Shown piece by piece: positions 11,066-22,900 of a DNA stretch of 64,000 bases. This DNA comes from Erythrocercus mccallii (Eukaryota; Chordata; Aves; Passeriformes; Dicruridae). The position numbers and the translations under genes were made by a program. The notes below the pieces were generated by a model. It searched no databases. It saw only the letters and a list, made by a program, of their open reading frames with translations, and was not told where the DNA came from. Location: positions 43,887-107,886 of the forward strand of contig VZRG01000355.1 of assembly GCA_013397435.1 (NCBI GenBank), read 5' to 3'. Each line of letters opens with the position of its first letter. The stretch's first letter is position 1.

Positions 11066-14000
11066 TTGGAAGGCACAGTGGGAGCAGGAGCCCTAGCAGA
11101 AGGCTCCCTATTGGGACAGCATGGCTTTAAAGGAGAGCTGGATCAAATACTAAGATCTCAAGCAACAGAAACCAACTAAATCAGATGATTTATAGTTGGA
11201 AAACTGGAAACAGACAAATGTAAAGGTATCATCTGCTATCCAGATGGTGCAGTCCTTTGAGAACAAAAAAGTAGCAGGGGGAACTAAATAACATCTCACA
11301 CCCAGAGACAAGAGCTCTGAAGGATGCTCAAGTTTAGTAGTTTAGTTACTTCTCTGATAGAAATCCCTTCCTGTGTCACTTGGTGGTAGGTGACAGGACT
11401 TCCACACTAAGTCCAGAGGCCTATCAGTTGATCCTGGCCATCCTAGAGCCCTCAAAGGAGTGCTCTGCATCCTCCTCAGAAGAAAAATTAGGAAAATGTT
11501 GATAGCACAAGCCAGGTGCTAGAGCAGTTTGAAGTGGAATGAGGAGCAGGAGGACCTCCCAACCCTGCGGAAAGCTGCAGCTTTGTGAAAAGGATTGCAA
11601 GTCAGCATGCAGCAAAAACCCACCTCTAGAGCCATGACCCATGAAGCCCCTTCCCATCTCAGGTTCCCACTTCACCCCACGCGTGCTGAGCGGCTGCAGC
11701 CCTGCAGCACCCCCCACTTTGATAGTCCATAGGGGTTGATCTTTACAAATCCCAGCAGATGCAGGGGAAACTGAAGCTGCTTTCCTGCATTGCACAGCAG
11801 GCAATATGCAACGGTCCCTCAAGCAAAGACACAGGACAATTTTAAAAGTGAGAGAGGTTCCACTTCCTTCCCCCCATATGTTTGTGTCCTGAACAGAGCT
11901 CAGGAGAGGATGATCACAAAGGGGTGATGGAAAAGACAAACCCCAGCCTGTAGTGACTGCCAAACTGAGCCCTGATAGATGAAGGGATGGATGGATGTAA
12001 CCCACAGGGAAGCTGTTAGTGCGTAATACAGTCGCAAGTAAAGAAGAAGATAATAAGCAAATTCATCAGTCTAGAATTGGCATTTTATAGTGTCAAAATG
12101 CAACAGGAAGGCACAATCAGAGATCACTCTAAGAGAGGGTTTTGGGGAACACTATGAGCAATTACATCTCATTACAACAGTGATAAATGCTTAACTGCTG
12201 AGTATCACTGCAAGGAGAACCTTAACCCCTGGCACGGGGCCCATACCCAGTCCAGACCAGTTCTGGCTCTGTCAGTGGGGTGTGCCACATGTTGCATTGG
12301 CAATTCTTCACAAGCTTTTAATGTTGGCCCTGCCATGCCAGGTGCAAGCTCTTAAAATGCCATTGTATGTAACAGTAAACCCAGATATGCTTTGTTCTGG
12401 GGTTGTGTTTATCTTAGAAAGCAACTCGAGTTCATTCAAACTGTATTCTAGAATGACCCTCAAAACCAAGTAATCTCCTTTCTAATAAAGCAGAGTACCA
12501 AAGAAAGCTTTATCTACTGGAGGAGATTTGAGCCCAGGTAGTAGTAGCTGCAGTGCACATAGCCCGTAAAAGCTTCTGATAGAAGTAAATGCACTCCAGT
12601 CCCTTCCTTTTATCTTGTGAAATTTATTTCCTTTCCACAGCATTCCACACCACTGCAGCAATCCATCACCCTGCGGTTTCATCATGTAAATTACAATTTG
12701 TCCATATCTATACACTTTGTCAAATGTGAAGATTAAAAGATGCTAACAGATGTGTTTTGGCACTAATCTTCATATCAAACGTGCTCCTTAAAAATACAGA
12801 TTTGCACACAATTCACAAAAATTAAGTGAAAAGTGAATTACTCAGGGCTTAATGCAAACATTTTACATCATATTTGTTGGGGTAGCATCCCAACTTATAT
12901 TGACTGGTGAAGGTAAAACCATGTTCCTGTAAAAATGACATGCTCTTAGCATAATAAAATCTGGTTCTTTTCTTGGTACCTTGTCATATCCATCCTGCTC
13001 CAGTTTCACATGAGGGAAGCTGTTACATCCTTAGCCTTTTCCTATTTGCTGGCAATTGCAGCTGGATGCATTCCTCTGGTAGAAACATCACCACTGAAAT
13101 ACACACCTATGGAGTGCAATGCCTTATTACCACAAAACCACCAAAACTCAAGATAAACTGATCCCTTCAAGCAGATAGAGTTCAGAGAAGCAAACAGATT
13201 CTTTTTCATCTCCTTCCCAAGCCAAGGAATAGCTGAGGAAGGATAACAGAGCTCCAACCATGGACAGTCCTGCAGGGAGCTCCCACCAGCTGTCAGACAG
13301 CCAGAGCTACATTACATTCTCATTCTGCCCCCAGTTAACATTAAGAATGTTAATAATAACATTTAAAATCCTGTCAGCTTTAATAACTATTTATAATAAC
13401 ACTGATAACTCAGGCTCTCTTATTTTCCATGCCTGCACAACAACAGCGTTGCCATGCCAGCAGCATAGCTGCCAGAAAACATAAAAATCCAACAATTTGA
13501 AAATAAATGTAGTGAAATTACTTTTGTTTCATATTGTGTTTTCTTTGCAAAAAACTACGGCAATACTGGCTAAAAGACTGAAGGAGCAGCTTCTCAGTGA
13601 CATGGAAAGATGATTTCAAAAACATACTCTGAAGCTGCCCATTAGACACTCTAGGTGAGTTGTCATCGATTCTTGGGACTGACACAACCCTACTTGCATA
13701 ATGTTTTCCTTCTCTCAGTGTTGTGCAAGAACATCATCTTGGCACATGCTGGTCCTGAAGTTCAGCTCACTGTGAGGAAGAACATCACTTGGGAGGCTCC
13801 TGGTTTGCTTCCCCACCCCAAATATTCCAATAGAAGTGTTTTGGAGTCAACTACGTGTTCAACCAATTTTGCTGCGCTGGTGCTAGAACATTAATAATTT
13901 AGACAGCATCTGGTTCAACCACAGATTTGGGCCTCTGAGGTCTTGCATAAGGGAACACATTTAGGAGTGATTTTGGGAACTGCACGACTCTGTGTCTCAA

Positions 14001-14351
14001 CACTTGCTACCCACGGCAATGTCTGCTGCAGTGTTATCTCATGCAAGGCAAGGTTCAAGAGCACATTTATGCTCAGCTCCCTACTTACAGTGTGCTCCCC
14101 CCACTCCAGATGTGACAGTACCAAGAGAAAAAGCAGAGCTCCTGAGAATCACACCACTACGCACTCAAACTGCTCAGTCTTAACATTCACATGCTTGTCT
14201 TCCCCAAAAGCAACCTCAGCTCACAAGGGCACAGGGGACCACAGGGTGCCAACCAAGTGGATGCCTCTCCCTCTGAACACTTACACAGCAATGACAGGCT
14301 CAGCATCTTCTGTTCATGGTGCCCTTGGGACCAAAGGGCCTTTCACATCAA

Positions 14352-14375
14352 GCTTGTTCTCTGTAGAGAACAAGC
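14352..14375. repeat. 11-bp perfect inverted repeat with a 2-base centre
   Basis: GCTTGTTCTCT at 14352-14362 is followed after GT by its exact reverse complement at 14365-14375. The arms contain TGTTCT and AGAACA, steroid-receptor half-site sequences in everted orientation. It may be a DNA-level binding site or chance. Confidence 0.5.
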
Positions 14376-17300
14376 CTCCCTTCCTGCCTCACAACACCAA
14401 GGATCATGAGGAGTGTTCCATTTGCTTTAATGAGCAAAGCAGCAGGGACATTTATCTGGGCATCTACAACCAAAACAATCCTTAATTATCGCTCACATTG
14501 TTTTCAAAATTAGCAGCAGAACCACAGTGCAAGTCAGAGAAAGAAAAAAACAAAACCATGCCAGTGGACTGAAGTACTCCTGCATGACACCATCGGCTCC
14601 AAATCCAGTCCTATCCATGCACTCCCAAGCCCTAAATCTGAGCTGACTGCTGCTTCAGCATGCTTTGAAGGCCTAGCACAGGCCCTCAGATGGCTGGAAC
14701 TGAGGCAGATGCAGTCACATTCTTGGCAGGTCTTCTCAGGGTCATCTTTGATGTGGAGAAGCGCTTGGTATTGTTTTCTGCATTGATGTTTGCCCCTGGT
14801 ATGTGGAAGGAAATGTCCTTGTGCACGGCAGCCCCTTGGTCTGGCCTCGTGGCTTGCAATCTGCTGCCTGGACAGCACTGCTTCTTTGGAGGTCCCTCTG
14901 CTACACACTAAAAGGGCTCCTTAGCTCCTCTGGCTGTTTCTTAGCTACCCACATAGCAGAAGTGTTGTCCCCATCCCTTCCCAATGTATACAAGCAACAT
15001 ATTCCAGTTCTGTCACTTCCCCAGCAAGGCTGGCTCTTGCCTGAGCAAAATATTTTAGCCTTTGGATACAGGAACATTAAATTCCTCCTGAAAGACTATT
15101 ACAGCCACATTCCCCTTATGTCAAACCAATGGCAAAAACTGCACAGAGGGAGCTCGGATCTCGGACTAAACTTTTAGATCCTCAAATGGTAATTACAAGG
15201 GGCACAACTTTTACCGAAACCAGATCTTGGTGCCCTACTATTTGTGATGACACAGGCCTTAATTCTTATTCATCCATTGTTTTATTATTTTCATCACTGC
15301 TCCTCCTAAGCCAATGGCTGGTCCACATTCAGCGCCCATCCCAAAAATCACACAAGCCACAGTTCATGTTGCTCGTGCCGACCACCAGGTCAACTAACAG
15401 CTCAACTTGTGCTCCACAGATGCCTCATTCAAGATGAGGCAGCTCAAAGCAAAAAGGGGTAAAAAGCCACTGGGCTCCTGCTCCAGCTTTGGAGCACCTG
15501 TGGGAAAGCAATCACCTGTCCCCCTCTGCAATTCTCTTCATAAACAGTTTGAAGAAAATTCCCTCCTTGGCTGCTACCATTACACTTCATTAGGGCAGAA
15601 ATGTCAAGACAAAGAAAGCTGACCTCCTCCACCCACTGGGAACATCTCCAGCAGCCTCCTTTTGGTTGCTATTGTCAGCAGAGGACAGCAGATGAAGAAG
15701 TAGGTGTAATCCTCATATGAAACTGCATTATTTCATATGGCTCGTAACTGTGCTTCCATTTCTTGCATACAACTTTCAAGCTGCTGCCTTTCTCAGGGTT
15801 CCCAAGGATAGGCTGGAAGAACCTTGCCAGCAGCCCTGATACTTAGGTGGCACTTAAATCTCATGTGGCTTTCAGCACACAAATGCCTGTTGAGGGGGTG
15901 ATTTGAGAGTCTCCTGAGCTCCCAGCAGTTCTGCCTCAAATAACAGGACATAAGAGCAAGAGGGAAAAGTGGTAAAAGAACCCCAAAACAGTTTATCAGT
16001 ATAAATTTCCTGGGGGGCTCCAAAAAACTCCCACCACCACTGCCAACTGCAGAAGGTCACACACACACATTCTGGTATGCAGGGAGATGGTGACACAGAC
16101 ACAGGGATTCAGTCCTGGGTGGCTGCATACTTCAGCCTTCATGTGCCTCTGTTCCTGACCTCCAGCCAGACCTCCCCTCCCAGCTCCTCCTGACCCTACA
16201 AAATGCTGTCAGGGAGTCTAGCCTTGATTTCTCTTCTTCCCCCACAAACAGGGACCTCTACCCCATACCTGCAGCTGACCTGCACCCCACAAGCCCCAGT
16301 GCACTTTGCCCTCAAAGGTGTCATGACCCTCCTCCACCTGTGGGTTTAATGGCATACAATTATGGGACCATCTCAGCAGCCTGAGAACTGCCCAGTTGTA
16401 GGTTCTCATCCTTTTTTAGTCATTCATGGCTCTGGCTTGTATTTGCTCCTTTTTTCCAGCCCTGGCCACAGCAGGAAATGTCACTGCTGGCAGCAATTTA
16501 ACCCAGCTGACTTCAGTGCTTGTCCAGGGCTTAGTAGCAGGAGAGTGATTAGGGGACGGGCAGATTTCCATCTCCTGAAGGCAGGGGCAGGAGGGTCAGG
16601 GAGCAAGCACCCAGCACCAGCACAGGACAGAGAGATGCACTGGAGGCCCTCAGCCCCCTGCACCCAAGCTCAAAGGCAGGGCACATCTCCAACAGGCAGA
16701 AACAGCATCCTGTATAGATCTGTTCAGAACAGATCTGGAAAATAATTGTAATTTTTGGGTCCAAAGAAGGTAATTTGAGGGGTGAAGACTTGAGCACTGT
16801 AATTGTGGTGTTTAGACAGTTTGAAAAAAGTCTGTACTTTCTCTCAAAACCATACAGCTTTCTCTCTGTTGTGTATTTCAGCACAGTGGTACAGCTTTTG
16901 ATCTACACAAGGCTGAATTTAAAATTATTTTCTAGTATTCTGGCTCAGAAATCAAGTATACTTACAGCTTCTCAATATTCTCTCCTCTTTTACCCCTTAA
17001 TTCCCAAACTCACACAAGAACAATATCCTCCTAAATGCAACTCCCCAGTGAAGATGTAAAAATATCTAGGATCATTAAAAAGCTATCAAGGCCATTGCAC
17101 TGTAGAGTGCTCTTTGCTCTCCTGATAGTATCCTGGGAAAGTACACAGCTGGGCCTTGCAGCAGTTTGTATTTCTCCTCCTGAAGAATTTCAGTTAAACG
17201 TTTTTAACGTACTTGTCACAAAGCACGTTAAAAGTAAAACTAATTTGCATTCCTTTGGACATTTTTTCATAAAGAAAAATGAAGATTTATCCCCCAAGTT

Positions 17301-19545
17301 AATCCCTGGTATAAGCAGTCATTTTACTACAACTCCTAAGTAAAATTAATAAGGAAGAAAAGTCAATGGAGTTATTATATAGAGCTCAGCAAAGTCAGGC
17401 TAATCTATATGTAATGTCAGAAGCCCCAAAACACAACCACAGAGCAGCAGGCATAAAAACATCAGCTCTTAAACTCAGGTCTAGGATTTCCCATTGTGTC
17501 TTGCAGAAACACAATGTTCGACTCCCACTGAATGAGATTAAAACACTACACAAAAGATTATTATTCCTTCTACTGCTGCAACTAAAGCTTAGGTATTCAA
17601 CAGCAGGGACTTTTGTTGATGCTTGGAAAAGTCAATCATTTTAGGATTTCCAGTGCAACTTGTGAAATTGAAGTGGAAAGCAGAGCAACTGTGATTGTCC
17701 ACGGCATGTGAGCTATTTTTGCAGCTGCATGGCACTCTGGGTAGCTTTCCACACTCATGCAATTAATTCTAGGGTTGAAGGCAACTCTATACTCCAGGAT
17801 CTTCAAAAGGGAAAGAGAAATCACAACGCCACCTCGGGTTCACGACTGATTCATAACAGATGCAGGGACTGTAGCCCTTGTGGTTCCGTGTCAAGTCTGG
17901 AGACGTTTTGATGAATTCTGAGCAGATGGAGCATAAACACAATCCCTCATCCATGCATGTTTACTGCCTGTCAAGTAATTGCACTGTACACAGGCTTAAT
18001 GGCCAGACCTCCCACCCGAATATTTCATCCACACTCCACAGCAGTGAAAACCCCATCGCCTGACCACAAGTGCTGCCACAGCCACAAAACAAGGGCCACC
18101 AGATCTGAAGAGTCAGCAAGCTTGGCCAGTGGCCTGGCACAGAGACATAACACTTCATCTGCCACCACCCCCCCTCCCACCAGGACAGCATCCCTGAGGC
18201 TGAAAGGTTTTGTGATCTCGTAAGAGTGACCCCACATGTCACACATAGAGCTCCACACACCCATCCTCAACCAGCAGCACATTAATCTAACTTGAGAGTC
18301 ATCTCTATTAGGTGAGGAGTCAAGGTGTCCAAGGAACTAAACCTGTCACTGCTAACTTACAACTCACTCCTGGAGTCTGGGTATTATAGTCAAGCAACTC
18401 CTTCCTTGCTAATATTCTTTACCCTTCCATACATGTTCAGGCCTATTGCCAAATGTTTGCCTCATTTCTCTTAATGAAGAATTAACATGGAGGCAGATTT
18501 CTTTTTTCCCCTATCCTCAGAGATAGTATTTTAATATTATCCTCATAAGTCAAAGAAATTTGAATGATTATCTCATTTAAGGATGCTGTTTGTGCTGCCT
18601 ACAGAACTCCATTCTGCCTCTAACAGTATCTGAACAGCTATTCTTTTTTTTTTTCATCCTGGCACTTGGGGTGATTCAAACTCCTGCCTGCTCTTTCAGC
18701 CTCATGTTTTATTACTCCGTAACCAGGTAGCGAGAAAGTAAATGTCTTTCTGTCCAATTAAATGATTGCAATAAATCTTCCACAGCCCACAGGAAATGAG
18801 CTGAGTTTCTTAAAAGGAAATCACTAATATTTGTTATCTTACATAATCACTTCAAGGGGATTATTGACTGTTCCCTATACCATACAACTCAGGCTAAAAT
18901 TAAAGACAAATATCATGTCAAAAAAGCAGTCACCCCACTTAAACAACTCCAAAGTGATTTATATGAAGAGGGAGGTAAACATTTAAGTGACCAACATATC
19001 ACAGCCGTTTTATCACCCACAAAAAAGTGACTTTACTAAAAAAGTCTGAGGTCTAACTTGTGCTGCATGTGTGGCACCAAGTACAAGTGGCTTCTGCTCT
19101 GTGCAGATGGCTCTAGCTTACTGTTATCACAGAAGGGCTGTTTGCTCATGCCTCTCCGCATGCCCTGGAGTGAGGAGCAAATTATCAGCTGCTCCATAAT
19201 AAATGCCTGTAGCATCCGTGACTCATTGTAATTTAAAGGCAATGTTAAGAAGAAGATATGGCCATTACACAAGCAAACATGGTTATTTCCACTGCAGCAG
19301 GCATTTAATTTCCTGCTGTTGTTGTTCCCTAGACAGGAGGAAAGCATCCATTTGGAGAACTGGACTGCAGCACTGGGCATTCAGAACGTGACTCTACCAC
19401 ACAACAGCACAGCCTACATAGATGGAGCTGGGTCCCACCTCTGCTCAACTACCACCGCTGCCTTTAGGTACAGGAAAACGGGAGAGATGCTGCCCATCAT
19501 GGGTCTGAGGGACAAAGGGATGAACAGTCAGGGGACGGAGCTCAC

Positions 19546-19937
19546 CGCAGACACTTTGCTGATGACATCCCTGGCGACGGCCAGGCCCTGCGCGAAAGTG
19601 CGGGCGGCCACAAAGGCTCGTGTCACTTGCAGCTTGAGCTTCCGTGGCACGTCCCCGAAGGGCTTCAGCTGCTCCGTGTACTTGCTGACACACTCCAGGT
19701 ACTCATCCGTGAAGTGGTACTGTGGGTTGACCAGCCGGAACATGCGCTCCAGCAAGCGCGCCCAGAACTCGTTCAGCATCTCCTCCAGGTTGACGTTGCC
19801 GCCCACGTAGTAGCGCTTCAGCTCCACAAAGAGGTCCTTGAACAGCTCCGAGTTCTGCATGTACAGTCGGCCGTACGTCCGCACAAACATGTCATTCAGA
19901 GACTTCTCAGCGTTCTCCAGGAGTTCTTTGAAGAACT
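19546..19937 (-). CDS. GPC4: GPC4 exon 3: large central helical lobe
   Basis: This 392-base exon is the largest in the gene and encodes about 130 residues. It begins EFFKELLENAEKSLNDMF, continues through LYMQNSELFKDLFVELKRYY and NVNLEEMLNEFWARLLERMF, then YLECVSKYTEQLKPFGDVP and TRAFVAARTFAQGLAV, and ends DVISKVSA. These are the most conserved glypican core segments and make the long helices of the central lobe. The single cysteine (YLEC) matches GPC1 Cys191, which pairs with the cysteine in exon 6. The acceptor is preceded by a strong CT tract (CTCTCCCTCTTTCCTAG). The donor is GTGAGC, phase 0. The exon is more GC-rich than the flanking introns, as expected of conserved coding sequence. Confidence 0.97.
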
Positions 19938-22900
19938 CTAGGAAAGAGGGAGAGAAGATATGGTAAACACAGGCACTGGGTTGTGTGTTCACACACTCCT
20001 AAAACCACTGCTTAACTGGAGGATTAGCACAGCAAGACCAACATCAAATTGAAAAAGAAAATTAAAGCACTCCCCCAGAAATTTTCATCAATGTCTGTAT
20101 CTCAAGATTTTTGATTACTCTTCATAAACCAATCCTCGAAACTCTCTACAGGCTGGAAGGCTTGTATAAGTGAAATCTCTCCTGATACGAATATCAATAT
20201 CATGATTAGGAGTCAGCAAAAAACCAAAAAAAATGCAGAAGTTTCTGATGTTTCCATTTAGGCATCTTAAAAGATATAATTTCAAAGAACAACATATTGG
20301 ACAGAAAAAGGGTGGTTTTGTTAAACATGTTTTGCACAAATGAATCCTTCTTTCCAGTTCTTGACAATTCATTTTCCAAGATTATCATAAACCAGCCTCA
20401 AAAATGAGCAAATTTAAGAAACAGATTAAAAAAATCTACCTGCAGGTTCTTCCTCCCTTCTTGCAAGCTCATCATTTCTCAGGGCAAGGCCTGACCACTT
20501 ACCAATTGGTCCTGATTGTAGAAGGGTCTTCAAGATCTTTGTGGCAGTGCAAAAACCCCCACAATTATACCAGAATTTGCTTAAAATCTAAGAGCTAACC
20601 ACTTGGCACAATAACGAGATTTTTCAAATGACAAAGGACAGATAGGGTTTGTGATTTTTATCACTTTCTAAAAGCAAATCCCCACTTTGATTCACTCTCT
20701 GGAATTCACTCACTGGATAACCCAGAGAGTGGCTGCTGCCATGTCTTGGCAGTGCCACATCTATCTTCAACACTGATAACAAGTTGACTTGATGATGATA
20801 CCACTGCAGAAGCAAGTGGTAATGTGCTTAAAGAGAAGCAGTTTAAAGAATTTGTCCTCCAAAAACACATCACCACAACCCTGACACATGGGTCTAAGCA
20901 CAAACTACCCTGCCACAAAGCCTTTGCCTTGAAGATTTGGCACAGATGAGATAAAATAAAATACAAAGTAGGGAAGGAGTCCACTAGGCCAAAAGCATTT
21001 GGGCCATTTTGGAAAAAAACCTAACTGCTCTATGGCCTTGGGGACAGCAAAGGACAGCAAGGTAGGTGCCACTGGGACAAAGCCTGCAGGGAGCACTGGC
21101 ACCCTGGGGAACAGACTCAGCTGGGTGAGGAAGCAAATTATTTTATGCATGCCACCAGCAACTGAGGATTCTGACCTCTGCTTTTCTGTGACTCATATTC
21201 AATAAATATTTTTTAATAAAACATGCCTCTGCGGTTTTCTAAATCCTCAAAGGAGCAATGCTTAGAGCTAGAAGTTGTTATAAAGGCGGGGGGGGAGTAT
21301 TTTGGCCCAGTGCGAATTTAAACCTTGTTAAAGGCATTAAAAGTATGCCGAAGTTCAGATTTTCGTCTTCAAAGTACTCCAGTACAAACAAAGCCTAACA
21401 CAGAAAACATTTTCTGGAAAAAATGAAACATTCCATGAGTTCTTGATGAACAAAGTCATGGGGTTCAGTGCCTGACATGGCCGTATATAATGCAGCCTCT
21501 TGGGAGCACAAGAGAAACGATCCAGGGAAGAGGAGATTGATTTCAAACACCCAACATGTCCTCTGTCCAATATCAGCAGGAACCTCCACTTTCGTTCCCA
21601 TGACTGGCATTTCCTCTCCAGGAAGATTTTTTTCCATTGAGTTTATACTATAGAGATTAGCTTGGTGTATATTATTTTCTAATTCACTTAATCATTTTGA
21701 AGGCTCACTTCCTTCCTTTGCTCAGACCTTTTAGTATCACCAAATAAGTTGTTTATTTAAATACTTCTGTACCAGGCACAAAACCTGCTAGATGTGTCAG
21801 CAAACTCTTCAAAAACAATTAGATTTTTGAAATTATATTGATAGCAAACCTATCAGATAGCTCCAACCATCAGTCTACAGAACCCAAAGTAATGTTTTAA
21901 GCCAAGAAAGTTATCTTAGTAGTACATCCCTATTACCATAACCAATTTATTCTCCTGCCCAAACTCATTTTATTGGTTACACTCCAAAGTGGAATACACT
22001 TTGAAGTTGAATAAACTGTTTCCAGGCTTTACAGCTCTTCATCTCTTAGCAATTTTTCATGTGGGCTAGAACCAGGTATGTTCATTAATTATCATGAAAA
22101 AAATCCTGGAATCTAATTAGAAGCAAATACCTGCACACCTGCAGCCTTCCAGCCAGCAGCTTTTCCTTGCCCGAAAGGAAGGTAAATAAAGGAAATGAAA
22201 ACTTCACACCAAAACCAGGCACTTTCATAAGCCCAACACAGCACTGCTGAAGGAGGCTGTATGCATGCAAAGCATTGTTGTCTCTGGCTCAAGCTTCAAC
22301 CATCTTTTTCATGGACAGAAAACTCCTGTTCTCAAGTGCCACTTCCCAAGAAGAAGGGGAGGAGGGGAGAGGAGGCTGTGTCTGCAGCCTGGAGTCAGCA
22401 TCCACCCCTGCCAGCACATGCCTGTATCCCTGAACATGGCACATGTGCCAGACAGGATGCTCTGGTGACCTGTACCTGTGGCTTGGTCACTGGGTGCCAC
22501 TGCTGGCACCTTGAGGCTCCTGGGGTGGAGGTGAGGTTGGATGTTGGAGGGGCGATGTCAAGTGCGGCACTGGGGATGAAGGGCCACTCAACAGCAGCAT
22601 GCAGGGATGGACCCAGAAGTGGGATGTGCATGGCATCTTCCTCCATGCAATGCACAGCACTCTTAACCTGCTCAGCAGCAAAAATTAAATTATATCTATA
22701 GACATATTTTAGTGTAGCTATTTGCACAGTGTAAGTCTCCATCCTCAGTTTCTATTTCCACATCAAGAAATCAGCTTGGGCGCCAGAAAGAACATTAATC
22801 TTTTCTCTATGCAAACTGTGGGCATAGATGTCTGCAAGGAAAAGAAAAAAGCCCCAAAGCCCTTTTTATGAGTTAAATGTTAATCTGACTAGTAACTCCC

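Larger units (their letters stand above)
9248..19545 (-). other. GPC4: GPC4 intron 3 (10.3 kb)
   Basis: Donor GTGAGC next to exon 3, acceptor TTAAAG next to exon 4. It contains a short (TA)n tract near 11046-11065, a near-perfect palindrome at 14352-14375, a short CA run near 16059-16070, and very AT-rich sequence around 18400-18950. Open frames up to 209 codons (9331-9960, plus) have low-complexity or unfamiliar translations and no splice or homology support. No transposon was recognised. Confidence 0.88.

Noticed and set aside
11424..12005. 193-codon minus-strand open frame in intron 3
   Set aside because: No protein family recognised, and no acceptor/donor pair that would join it to GPC4 in frame.
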